Shown here piece by piece: positions 21,831 through 34,038 of a stretch of 64,000 nucleotides of DNA. The notes beneath the pieces are model-generated. The model did not search any database. It saw nothing but the letters and a program-made list of their open reading frames with translations, and was not told the origin of the DNA. Numbering within the stretch: the first letter of the stretch is position 1; each line of letters starts with the position of its first letter. The position numbers and the translations under genes were made by a program. The stretch is from Gnetum montanum (taxonomy: Eukaryota > Streptophyta > Gnetopsida > Gnetales > Gnetaceae), in contig MNCI01010387.1 of the NCBI GenBank assembly GCA_015680685.1, forward strand, positions 113,352 through 177,351, written 5' to 3'.

Positions 21831-24800
21831 TAGGTAGGGGCATTAAATTTGAAGTTTGTATAAAAGTACATGCTTAGGAGATTTCCTCTTCCACACAGTA
21901 ATTTTAGATAACCCCAAAACCAACTGTACTATCTTGGGGGGACTTATTACGAACCTCAACACTAGCATCAACCACAATGGCAACAACCACATTCATGAGG
22001 AAGGCCACCACCAAATTAGCCCTATCCTTCCTACTAACCGAAACCACATGGATATTATGTTCAACACCCTATTTCACCAACTAGTTTTACTTCCTCTACT
22101 TCAAATCACTACTACCACTCTCCCAAATATCATTATCCCAAAACATCTTATATGAGATCACCACCTCACACCTCTCATCCTACATCATATCCTTAATATT
22201 TTCATACTCACCTTCATCATATGTCACCTCCAACAACACAAGAAGGTTCAACCTCACAACATCAATGAGAGAATGCCACTTGTGCTATAAACATACATGT
22301 AAATGATAACGTTAGTAGATCTCAACCACAATGTTGGAAGCATCCCTTCTAGAGGAAAGTCCATAAGTTGAGGCAAAACACCCATGTACCTACTACATCA
22401 CCTAAACCAACACAAGGCTAATCTGATGCAACAACCTTTCATACAAAAATGATATCTCCTAATCATACACAAAATCCAACAACCATCACCACTTCAACAT
22501 AAGACATAAATAATAAACCTATCATTGTAAAGAGACAAAAGAATCCATGCATCACCAATAATGATAAAGGGTGCAATTGTGGGCTGAAAGTTCAAAATTT
22601 TAATACAACCCCTATATTGGCCCACCATAAAGTTCAAGAGCAAGTGTGTGAGCAAAAGCCAATTTACACAATAGCCACTAAACCAAAGACACCCTGTGGC
22701 TTGAAAATGAGAATATAAAACTGTTTCAAAGATGCATGGAAGTAAATGATTTGTTTATCAGTTTTGGAATTTTCTAATTCTTCCTATGTTTTCAATTTCT
22801 TAATATTTTTATTTTCTTTATATTTTTCTCTTTTCTTGATTCATTCTCTTTATGTTTTATGAATGTATTTTATGTTTTTATTAATAAAATTACCAAGTCA
22901 TGATGTAGAATTCAATGCTATGTGTTGGGTTTTTTGTGCTATGCTATCAAGATGATTAGGTAAGTAATTGTGTAAAGAAATGAGACCACCTCATCCATCC
23001 CTCTAGTTCTTTGAATAAAAGATCTTTTCCATGGAAACAATTTGGTTCTTCTTTTATGAAACTAAAATTGATCAATGATTATTGTACCTTGAAGAAAAAG
23101 GGACTAACCAAGTGCGAATGGCAAAGGGTTTGATCTCAAGGGGACTTGTTGGATTCTCTTCTTGACTTCCTTCATGTGGGTTATGAATCCTCTTAGAATG
23201 TATCATCACTTCCCTATCGACCAATAAAAAGGAAGCTCTATCTTTGCATGGTGTGGTTCCCATCCAAAACAAAAAAGAAAAAAAAAGAGGGAAAAGACAA
23301 AAAAATAAAAAAAATGATGGGAATTCAAAGCACATACCTTAGACACAATAATAGGCTATAAGCACTAACTATGAGGCTGGAAAGACATGTTACCCATGCC
23401 TGAAGGCACCCCTCTAACTAAGGCCCTTCCTTCCTTCTTCTCTTTTCTACTCTTTTTAGAGTGATGATTGTTCTTTGAGGTGGTTGTGGACTCATGGTGG
23501 TTGGAAGGATGAAACACATCATTGTGAGGTCACTATTCATGGTATGGACTTGGTTTGAACTTGGACGAATAGGTATGTTGATCATTTTAATCACACTTGT
23601 CACAAGAACCTATTGTGAACATGGTTAAGTACCTTACATCCCAATCTTTGTAATCCCTTCTCATTCCATTATTCACCTCACTACTACATGCGATTATGAG
23701 CCTTTTGGTGTTGTGTAGCATAGTACAACATCCTAACCACAGTAATTGTGTGTTGTTTGGAATAAAGGCATGGTCTACATTTAACTTCTAGGATGCCCAT
23801 GGACATCTATAGTAGTGGTTATGCAAGGGCATTATATTTGGAGCTTGCTTTGGGGAGGATCCACTTGCATAAATTTTGTTGATCATGGCTTTGAACTAAC
23901 CTTCACATCTTCCAAAACATCAATGACAGTTGCTCTAAATTTATGCATGATTTTGGGACTACACATCTATTTCATTAATTTTTCCTACTTTTCTATTTCC
24001 ATATCCATTAATATTTCTTAGCCATCTTCTGAATTAGACATTTGGTTTTAATTATTCAAAAAATTATGTGCTTTGAAGTTACGCTTATTATTCATGGGGG
24101 CTAGGGATTCTTGCTTTAAAATTTTCCAACATCCTATTTTTGAACATTATGGTAACTAATAGTAATTGATCAAAATAATGTGAATAGCTTGATGATTTTA
24201 GTTACCTCATAGCCTTGGGCATAGTATGTTGTAATCACTTTGTGCTTAAAAGAAAACTAAGGGATCTAAAAAGGGTTAATTATTAAGGAAAATTCACCAT
24301 AACTAATGTTGATCCTTTGGTGACTATAGGTGATGCTAAAAGAAACACTTAAGGAAAAAGGTCTTTTTCTAGGCACAAAAATAAAGCTAAGAGAGGGACA
24401 ATGGAGGATATGACCAAGGGAAAATCGTAGCACATACAAGATAGTAGCTCAAAATTCACATGCTTGCTAGATCCATGGGGCGATAAGAAGAAATTTTAGT
24501 CCACCCTTCAAGAATGTTCTACATAACCAAAAAAGCATCAACATAACAATCAAGGTTAAAAGTTTTCCATTGCTAGTGAGAATAAGAAGAATCATCTTCA
24601 TCAGATTTATAAAGACCTCTACAAATTTTGTAATCTTCAATGTCTATCTAGTCTTTTTGTCACTATGTCATTTTGTATGCATCCACTCAAATAAAATTTT
24701 GTATTGCAACACTTAGAGTTAGTCAGTAGTTTGCATATTAGTCAATAATCCCATACATTCCCAATATTTTGTAAGAAATTTGTTCCTCATTTTGTTTAAC

Positions 24801-24833
24801 TTGAAGAAAAGTTTTTATTCAGTCGTGGGGGTA
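21831..24833 (+). other. 3' part of A-I: His/Pro-rich tail and non-coding DNA to the polypurine tract
   Basis: A His/Asn/Pro-rich tail (about 21950-22270) corresponds to the minus-strand segment 39356-40150 of A-II. A short Cys-rich piece (CNCGLKVQNF, about 22570) follows. Beyond 22700 no coding is visible. The polypurine tract is GTCGTGGGGGTA (24822-24833), directly before the 3' LTR. Confidence 0.6.
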
Positions 24834-25642
24834 TGATGAGTCATGATTAGATACCCAATATTGGGCCCCTAGATGCATTATTGAATATTTGATAGCAAGC
24901 GTTATGGGCTGACCTATAAATATAGCACTTGGATGCACGGTTTGGGTAATAGTTATGCATTAGTTTTTCATAGTTTTGTTAATAGAGTAGTTGAACTCTT
25001 GTAGTTTTATTTTGTAAGCTTACAAAATAGTCAATGAGTGCCCATAAAGTGAATCTGAGTTAGTTTTATGAAGTCTTATTCAAGTGGCAATGTACTTAGA
25101 CATATTCCATGAACAACAATAAGATCGAGATTGATTCTTATTCATTACAACACTTTGACTTAGATTAGATTTACTTTCCATGAAATTTACTTTTTATGTA
25201 CTTAGTTAATATTTACATTTTAATGCATGTTACTTAATTAAGCACATAACTATGATCGCTTCAAGCATATGTATGACTCTTGGTAATCCTAGCAACGTTA
25301 TATGTGTTCAAGATGTGCACGGGAAGTGGGATCAAATACTTATGTTAGGGTAGTTGATTATTAATTAGCATTTAGATTAGTTGAATTAATTATAAATTGA
25401 GTTTCAACCTATTATTAATCGTATAATAATAAAATATAAAATAATAAAAATCATATGCCTCACTCTGGACTAAATCATATATGACAAAGCTACCACTAGT
25501 CCAAGTGGGAAGATAATGAACTACGATGAAGGCATAGCAATCTAGATGCCACAACTAGTCCCATCCACAGAATTCAACCAGATCATGCGTGAATGCTTGT
25601 GATTTGTATGGTTGGGCATAGGGGGTACCTCCCTGATCATCA
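24834..25642 (+). repeat. 3' LTR of A-I
   Basis: 809 bp from TGATGAGTCATGATTAGATA to CTGATCATCA. It differs from the 5' LTR most in the palindromic part before the TATA and in a segment near 25020-25130 that the 5' LTR lacks. Confidence 0.9.
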
Positions 25643-25647
25643 ATCAC

Positions 25648-27177
25648 TATGACTCATAAATCATTATCATGATATACACCTTATCCATATGGTCACTAAT
25701 ATATCCACTCTTAATGTAACATGTAAAACATTTCCTTGAGTAGCCATAATCAATCATTACCTACAAGTCTTTTATTTACCTAACTAGTGCTAAGCTTTGT
25801 CAACCTATGACCTGCAACCACTAGCCTTTTGGAGGACTAGCTATAGGGACAAACAAACCTATGCCATGTACTAGTCGTAGGGACAAATACAACTATGCTC
25901 TCCCACTCTTAGGTGAGGCATGATATAGGAGCCTCATTAATGCATCATAATGGTGGTCAATTTGAAACTACCTCAAGGGTGTCTTATCATCAACTAGCCC
26001 ACATCCTTATGCTAGCACCACCTGTCAATGATTGCTACAAGTGTTATTGTAAAGACACGTACCAATCCAAGCTAGCTTAAGCCAATGCATGTCACAAGCA
26101 CAACACATCTAAAAAAAACCTAGCATGACTACATATATCCATGCTTAGTAGTCACACTCATTCCATGAAAATAATACCACAAATTGACATAACAAAAATT
26201 TATGCCACAACCATACTCCTTGAACTACATACAATTTTGTAAAAATGACCACAATCGTAACCTCTAAGATGATAGATACCAAAAGAGAAAATGAATTCCA
26301 CAAATAGAAAGTATGTCAAAAGATGATCACAAAGACACTAATTTCACCTTAATGGGACTCATGGAAACAAATTTATGTGTGTTTAAAATTTAATTAATAA
26401 AATAACAAATAATAATATTTAATCATAGCTAGTAATAATTGAAACTCCTAAGAACTCCCATGTAAAAATATGCTCATAAAATATATTATTCCAACGCTAC
26501 TAGTCTCATCAACATCACATCGAATATTCTATAAGTCCATATCCTTTCATACATCACATATTTATGCATAAACAATTTATAACCAAGATCGTAAAATTTT
26601 GAGAAATATGCAAAATAATACATCCAAACTCAATCTTTTAACTATCTACCCCCATGCCCACATCGCATGATCATATACATTAATCCAACACAAATATATA
26701 TCAAAAAGGTAAAGACAATGCTCCAGTTAAATTTTTTTAAGTAGAAAGTCTAAACTAAGCATAAAATCCTAAAGAATCTAGCAAAACTCCATTTTTATTC
26801 AAACAAGTTCTGTATCCACATAGATACAACCGAAACAATCCTAAATACAAGTTTAGAGCAAAGAATAATCTATCCATGAAGCTAGAGGAAGATAGAAGAA
26901 TGGGGAAGAACAAACTTAAATTTGATTTTTTTTTTCTTTCCAAAACAAAAAACCCAAATTCATCTTATAATGGATGTGAAGGAATAACTTATAAATAGGA
27001 TGCTTTATAAATTATGCATAAAGCATATAAACTTATCTACAATACTTTTACGTTATGCACGTCACGTGCAAAACCCAATTTCCACTTTTAAATTTTTGAA
27101 TTTTTTAAAAGAAATATTTTCATAAGTCTATTTCTCTTATTTTTCTCTTTTAGTAATACCTCAGACTTTAACCATGC
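25648..27177 (-). mobile_element. Middle part of the Tekay-like LTR
   Basis: The reverse complement of 25780-26000 parallels 60300-60520 of the right-hand Tekay-like LTR (AAAGGCTAGTGG, AATAAAAGACTTGTAGG words). No coding seen. A TATA-like CTTATAAATAGG stands at 26989-27000 on the plus strand; its meaning is unclear because the LTR is on the minus strand. Confidence 0.4.
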
Positions 27178-27182
27178 ATACA

Positions 27183-27618
27183 TGTAAGGTGGATGAAGGC
27201 AAATCTGCCTTGATTTTCTCTAGATATTTCTACCTTGTTATATTCTTATCTATTTTATATTTGGTTCCATACCTATCCCCACGAAAATAAACTACCATAT
27301 CACTTTTATTTTTGGGTTTATTTTTTAACCCAAGAAACATATAAGGACCTCTAAGGGAGCATCCTTGACACAACAATATAACACAATAATGGCCAATGCC
27401 TAAGCTATAATCCTCCATTGCAATTCTTCTCCATTATTCTCATTGATTCTCTCTATGCTTCAATCTTAAAGATGTGCTGCTACTAATGGTCCAAGAGCTG
27501 ATTTTTTGTTGGGGGTTTTCACCTTAAAGGTATTCCCTAGGGTAACTCTATGTCTTTTTAATTTATGCACTTTTCTTTAAATTTAATATTATATTTGTGT
27601 AAGTGATTGGGAATAACA
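27183..27618 (+). repeat. 5' LTR of copia C
   Basis: TGTAAGGTGGATGAAGGC to GGGAATAACA. It is collinear with 43846-44281 throughout (CTTGTTATATTCTTAT, GGGAGCATCCTTGACACAA, ATGGCCAATGCCTAAGCT). Confidence 0.9.
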
Positions 27619-27620
27619 AC

Positions 27621-27632
27621 TGATATCAAAGC
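27621..27632 (+). other. Primer-binding site of copia C
   Basis: TGATATCAAAGC, two bases after the LTR. It is a decayed form of the initiator-tRNA-Met site TGGTATCAGAGC. Confidence 0.75.
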
Positions 27633-27684
27633 TAGGTTCCATGCAGTACTATTATTTTGTCAAGTAATTGTAAGGAAAAATCAT

Positions 27685-28318
27685 AACCAACTCTTTGTCC
27701 AAAATTGAAATTGAAACGTTCAATGAGTTCAACTATGAATTATGGAAGATCAAGATAAAGGCTCTCCTTATTGAAAAGTACTAGCATAGTGTAATTTTGA
27801 AAGTTAAGCCTGATAAAATATCCAATGAAGAGTGGTAAAAGTTGAACCTAAAGGTGATAAGTATAATTCATTTATGTCTTTCAAATTCAGTATTTCTTAG
27901 TATTTCCAATGTTTCTTTTGCTAAAGATTTATGGGATAAATTACAAACTTTGTATTAAACAAAGTCCCTAACTAATAAGTTGTTGTTGAAGAAATGCTTG
28001 TATGATTATAAAATGGTTGGTTGAAGGTACTGCTATTACAAAACACTTGAATATCTTCCATACACTCAGTTGCAATCTATGGGGGTGAAAATGGATGAGG
28101 AAGTTTAGTGCATCACACTTCTTAGCACACTTCCAGATTCATGAGAGACATTTTTGATGGCTATAAGTAATACATCTACCAGCTTTTTTGATAATATTGT
28201 TGGTCAAATGTTAGAATTGTGGTAAAGTTGGTCATGTAAAGAAAGATTGTAAAGCCCCTTTGAAAAACGGCAAAGAGAGTAATATATCAAAAAGTGATCA
28301 AGCTCCTCCTTCTTGAGA
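27685..28318 (+). pseudogene. gag of copia C
   Basis: Copia gag with ETFNEFNYELWKIKIKALLI near the start, a WDKLQTLY-type segment (about 27930) and TLPDS about 28130. The zinc knuckle at 28209-28250 has regular CX2CX4HX4C spacing (C-stop-N-C-GKVG-H-VKKD-C) with a TAG inside its first loop. Stops and shifts are frequent. Confidence 0.75.
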
Positions 28319-30936
28319 GGGAGATTTGTATGTTGTCTCATCTTCTAATAATGCTAATACGTCTTCATGGTATGTGGACTCCACTGCATCTCATCATTAC
28401 AATCCACATGTTGATTGGTTTAATGAGTATACATCATCTAATCTTGGAATGATAAGATTGGGTAATGATGATTTATGCAAAGTTATAGGTTATGGAAAGG
28501 TAAAGATTTAGTTTTAAAATGGAGCAGTTAAATCAATTCCCAATGTACATCATGTTCCAACACTTACTAAAAATATTTTGTCTGTAAGTGAATTGGATGA
28601 TGCAGGACTAACTATTATCTTTGAAGGTGGAAAATGTTTAATATTGCATGGTTCATCTCTTTTGGCTTCTGGAATTAAAATAGGCAAATTGTATAAATTA
28701 GAAGTTAATACATTAAAGCAGAAATTGAGTGCATTCACATTTATTGATTTAAATTCAAGTATTAATTTGTGGTATAATTTCTGGCATAAAAGAATGGGAC
28801 ATCTTGGTGAAAAAGGACTTAAGGAACTTTACAAGAAAGGTAAATTTCAGCTTTCAAAAGATTCCTTGGATTTCTATCATCATTATCTTGAGAGGCATCA
28901 CAGTTTTCAAAGAAGTAATGCTAAATATCTTGAGATATTAGAACTAATACGTAGTGATGTATGTGAACCAGATAAAGATAGTAAAACAAGTTCTCTTTGA
29001 GGTGCTATGTATTATGTTTCTTTTATTGATGATTATTCTAGAAAGAATTGGAAAATTCATAGAATTCAAAGCTCTTGTTGAAAATTATTCAAGAAAGAAA
29101 ATCAAAATTCTAAGAACTAACAATGGTGGTTAGTTTTGCTCAAATGAATTTAATGTTTTTTGTAAAAAAACAAGGCATTCAAAGGTAAAAGACTATTCCA
29201 GGGACTTCTAAACAAAATGGAGTAACATAGCACTTCAATTGAACATTGATGGAATGTGCCAGATGTATACTTTGGTGAATCTAACCTTAACAAGTGTTTT
29301 TGGGGTGAAGAAGTAATGATTGCATGTTATCTTATCAATAGATCTTCTTCATCAACTCTGGATGGAAAAACTCCATAGGAAGTTTGGAGTGGTAGGTCCA
29401 TTAATTTAAACTATTTGAAGATTTTTGGTTGTGAAGCCTATGTACATGTTCCAAAATATGATAGGTCCCAATTAGACTCTAAGTCTATCAAACATATTTT
29501 TCTTGGCTATGGACATGATGTCAAAGCTTATAAGTTGTATAACCCACAAACTAAAAGGGTTATTTATAGACGAGATGTCATCTTTAGAGAAAAATATGGC
29601 TCTATGAAGGAGGAATCCTCAAATACTAAAACTCCTTCAAATGATGTAACTCCTATATATCTGTCTATTGAAATTAATAATGAAATTTCTAAGGGTCATC
29701 CTCCTTCAGCTAGGGATATTTCCCCTAGTGAACAAGATGGTGATAGCATGGTAGATGAAGATGTAACACATGAAGAGGGAGAATATAGTTTAAGAGAACA
29801 ACAAAATAAATATGATCATTTAAGACATTCAACACATATACAATAATTACCTTCATGTTTAGAATAATATGTCCTGTTTACTAAAAATAATGAGCCATCA
29901 ACATATAATAAGGCATGTTTTTTTATGCAAAATTCAAAGGGGAAATAGACAATGGATGTTGAAATGTCATCAATTCACAAAAATAAAACTTAGAAATTAA
30001 CTGAGCTTCCATCAAAGAGAAAACCCATTGGAAATAAATGGGTGTATAGAATAAAATTTGGGAATCAATACAAAGCATGACTTGTAGCTAAAGGACTTTC
30101 TCAAAGAAAGGGGATTGATTATGATGAAATCTTCTCTCCAGTAGTAAAATTAACATTCATAGGATCATTTTTGGCTATAATAGCTACTTATGATCTTGAA
30201 CTTGAATAAATGGATGTGGAAAAAACATTCCTCAATGGTGATCTTAAGGAAGAAATATATATGCTTCAACCTAAAGGATGTGAAATTAAAGGAAAAGAGC
30301 ATATGATGTGTCAATTATTAAGATCACTATATGGGCTCAAAAAAGCACCAATGATGTGGAATAAAAGGTTTAATGACCACATGATAAATCTTATCTTGTT
30401 GTCATATGTTGATGACATGTTAATAGTACGTAATAAGATACATGATATTCATGAGTTAAAATATAGTCTCTCTTCTCAATTTGAGATGAAGGATATTAGT
30501 GTTGCACAAAACATTTTGGACATGGAAATTAAAAGGGATAGGGCTAACAAAAGGCTTTGTCTTGGATGGTCTGCATATGTTACAAATATTTTAAAAATAT
30601 TTAATGTGCATGATTGCAAGCCTATGACTACACCCTATGAAACTAGTATTAAACTTTTAGGTAAACAATGTCCAAAGACAAACAAAGAAAAAGAGATCAT
30701 GGATAAAATTTCAAATGCTAGTGCTATCAATAGTTTAATGTATGTAATAGTCTCTACTAGACCTAATATTGCTTACATTGTTAGAAAACTTTCTAGGTAT
30801 ATGTCTAATCCAAGGAAACAACATTAAATTGTAGTGAAGTGAGTCTTCCGATATCTTTGTAGTACTTCAAATTATGGGATTTGTTATAAAAATGATTTCA
30901 ATGGATTTCATTAATGCAAATTAGGATAGTTATATT
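28319..30936 (+). pseudogene. pol of copia C: protease, integrase, RT
   Basis: The protease motif WYVDSTASHHYNPHVDWF (28366-28420) has DST for DSG. The pre-integrase domain (28578-29000) has WHKRMGHL, but its Cys pair has become YHHY. The integrase core (29005-29400) is shattered by shifts. The integrase C-terminal part (29415-29846) is open, with MKIFGCEAYVHVPKY, FLGYGHD and RRDVIFRE. RT runs from about 29975, with PIGNKWVYRIKF and an open stretch 30210-30827 holding LKEEIYMLQPKG, LYGLKKAP and SYVDDMLI. About 25 residues before YVDD are missing. The frame ends in RNase H at the ATATT insertion site. Confidence 0.85.
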
Positions 30937-32141
30937 TGTTAACCTTTTGGTATGTGAAAACCTTAAAGAAATGGAAGAACAAGGATGCTTGTATTTTGGT
31001 TATTGTGTTTTGGTTGTTGTGTAGGAAATGGAAGAATAAGGATGCTTGTAATGTGGTTGTTGTGAAATGACTTAGACTTGAATTTTGAGACAACAAGAGA
31101 GCTCAAACAAGAAAGAAATCTACAAGGTTTTAAGAAAGCATGCAAAAATTCAAGAGCAAGGACAAGGAACAAAGATTTTAACATGCAAAGAAAATTGAAG
31201 AAAGATATCTCCAAGAAACAATAGATGTCTTGGCCAAGTTGAAGGTTGCTCAGAATAAGATGTCTTTGAAAAATAACAAATGTCTTGGTTGAATTGAAGG
31301 TTTCTTAGAAGAAGACATCTCTGAAAAATAGTAGATGTCTTTCTAGTGAGAAAGACATCTTCATGAGGACATCTCCACAAATATGTCTTTCTTGTGGAGA
31401 AGATGTCTTTCTAGAATGAAGGTTTGATGCAGAAATACGTCTCAACCTCAAAGAAGATGTCTCCAGTGATTGTTAGATAGTCATTGCATGAATTTTGAGG
31501 TGATTTTAGAAACATATTGGCTATAAGAAGACTTTATTCCATTGGGAAATAAGCAAGCATTGTGTACTATCAAGTGTCATTATCAAGAAATCTTTGTAAT
31601 CATTATTCTCTTATTATTGTTCCTCATTGTACTATCTTTTGTCTTTTGTAATTAGTCAAAGTGAGTTGTACCTCAAAGTATATAGATCAGCAAAATTATT
31701 TGCATTCATTCCTTGTAATTATTATTCTCTTTTGTTGTCTTGTGGGGATGTACTTCTTGTGGAAAGGAATCTTGCTTAAGCTTGTTGGGGTCCTAAGGGA
31801 TTAAGTGTTGGTGTAGTGCCACAACACTCTGAAGTAGAGCTCAAGTTGTAAAGGTTGTGAGATCCTGGAAACCACATTTTAAGCTTATTAAGACCTTGTA
31901 AGGTTGAGTGGATTCATTGCATCAAATCACTCTGAAGTGGAGCTTAGAGCTTGTATAGGGTTTGGTACTCTTCAAACCACATTTTAAGAGCAACAAATTC
32001 CAAAGGTGTGCTAGAAAACTACCCTCCAAGTGTGGACTATCCAAGTTGTGGAACCACATTAATTTTGTTGTGTACTTTATTTCAAAGAATTTTTACTTTG
32101 GGAAACTTATTCATCTGTCCTTCTAAGTTCAATGATTCTCA
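30937..32141 (+). repeat. 5' LTR of copia B
   Basis: 1205 bp, TGTTAACCTTTTGG to GATTCTCA. Positions 31200-31460 hold a dense array of AGATGTCT/AGACATCT words. One 28-bp hairpin (31333-31360) has 11-bp perfect arms. Confidence 0.9.
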
Positions 32142-32143
32142 AG

Positions 32144-32156
32144 TGGTATCAAAGCC
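32144..32156 (+). other. Primer-binding site of copia B
   Basis: TGGTATCAAAGCC, two bases after the LTR; initiator-tRNA-Met type. Confidence 0.8.
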
Positions 32157-32193
32157 TGGTACTTTTCTTCATCATTAACTTCAAGAATAAACA

Positions 32194-34038
32194 ATGGAGG
32201 GGACATATTATATAAAGCCACCTATGCTCAATGGATTTGACTTCACCTATTGGAAAGCTAGGATGTAAGGATTCTTTGAATTTATGGAGTTCAAAGTTTG
32301 GGAGTCCATCCTTGAAGGCTACACTCCACTTGTCAACAACTCCATCAAAACCATCAATCCCCACAACAAATGTATACAAGAGGAGAAATATAAGTTTATG
32401 TTTGACTCAAAAGTCAAAAATTGTTTATATTACTTCTTGAATAAATTTGAGTTTAATAGAGTACTAGGATGTAAAATGGCCAAAGAAATTTGATAAACAT
32501 TAGAAGCTACTCATGAAGGAACCTCTATTTTAAAACAATCTAAATTGTTAGTTTTGCAAATTGAATATGAGAAGCTTAAAATAAGAGAAGGTGAGAAAAT
32601 GAAAGATTACTTCTCTACAACAAATGATATTGTTGTAGCCATTAGAGGTATCAGTAAAAATTTGATCAAGAGCAATGTCATCATTAAAATGATATAAACA
32701 CTTTAGTTAGAGTTCAAACCAAAGGTCACATCCATGGAGGAAATCAAAGATTTTTCAACTCTAAAATTTAAAGAGCTTCAAAGTGCTCTCATTACTTATG
32801 AAATGAATGTCATAAGAAAAGAAGTTATCCAAGAGAAACCCATTGCTCTATAGACTACCTCCAAGGAGAAGAAGCTCAATGAACATGATGAGGGAAATGA
32901 AGATGAGATTGATAGCAAGAAGAAGTAATGGGTCAAATCAACAAAGATCCAATCTATTCAAAGGTAAAGAAAGAGGTAAAAAAATTTTAAATTATAACCT
33001 TAATTTATCTTCTATAGAATGTTGGATCTATGGTGGAAGAGGTTATATGGCCTCCGAATGTCCTAAAAATAGCAAGTTGCAACACAAGAGTAGATCCAAT
33101 GATGAGGTAGAGAAGACCAACTTTTATACAAGTTGGGATGATGGGGAGCAAAGTGAGCAAGAGGTGGATGATGATGTGAAAAATTCTCATCTTATTTGTG
33201 TGGTCCTCATTGATGATGACGCTAATTCATCAAATGATGATGTTAATGATGAAAATAAGTTTGATCTTTTATGCAATGAAATTTTGTCTTTTTAAAATCT
33301 TTGCAATAAGTTAAATAAACAAGTAAAAACTAAGGATCAGGAGATCTCCTTGTTGAATTTAACTATTTGTAACCTTACTAAGGAATTCTCAAACCTAAGG
33401 GCTGAGAATGAAAACCTAACCTTGTCTTATGAATAGGTCAAAGTAGAAATTGCAAATGCCAAATTAGTAAATGAAAGGCTGGTAAAGGGAAAGGAATCCC
33501 TTCGGATGGTACTAGGAAAAGGAAGAAGTCCACATGATAAGAGTGGTTTGGGATGTTGCATGCAAGAGAAACCACCTTCAATAAATCCACCACAATCAAA
33601 TGACCTTTGAAGGAAAATGCTACTACATCAAAATTAGAGGAAGCTCCTATCCATCAAAATGATTCTAAAAGGTTTGATCATCCAAATCATTCATACTATC
33701 ATAGGAGGATTAGGTGCTATTATTTTCATAAATTAGGGCATAAACAATGGGATTGAAATATTAAGTATTATCATATGAATAGTTGGCCATATCATAAGAC
33801 TCCTTGGTCTTATCAAAGTGCATTGAGAAAGGACTTTTTTTAGGATCATAGGAGAGATTGGACTTCAACTCAAAAGAAGAAAGGAATCAAGAAAAAATGG
33901 AGAATTAAAAGACAGGAACAGGGGAACCAAGAAACTCTCATTAACAAATTCATGAGAGGAAGCCAAGCCTTGGATATTGAAGAAGTTCAGTTGAGAAGAG
34001 AATCCTCAAAAGAGGAAATTCCTTCTTTAGCTCTTTGA
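32194..34038 (+). pseudogene. gag of copia B (Sirevirus/Maximus-like layout)
   Basis: Starts at ATG 32194. The UBN2-type gag core runs to about 32830 (FEVWESIL-like FKVWESIL, KFMFDSKVKNCLYY, REGEKMKDYFS, SMEEIKDFSTLKFKELQ). A first knuckle (about 33020-33060) reads CWIYGGRGYMASEC, with Tyr at the second Cys and at the His. Then come an acidic Asp-rich region, a Leu-rich coiled coil (33330-33480) and a second knuckle remnant CYYFHKLGHKQWD (about 33710). A basic tail ends at TGA 34036. Stops include TAA and TAG at several places. The two-knuckle plus coiled-coil order is that of Sirevirus-type gags. Confidence 0.75.

Larger units (their letters stand above)
12998..25642 (+). mobile_element. Gypsy element A-I, gag-only, complete with target-site duplication
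   Basis: Two LTRs (12998-13775 and 24834-25642) flank an internal region with PBS, gag and polypurine tract. The 5-bp duplication ATCAC stands at 12993-12997 and 25643-25647. After removal of element F (13821-20245 plus one GTTAC) the internal part is only a few kb and has no visible protease, RT or integrase. It is therefore a non-autonomous gag-only element. Gag and PBS match element A-II (36625-42346). Confidence 0.9.
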
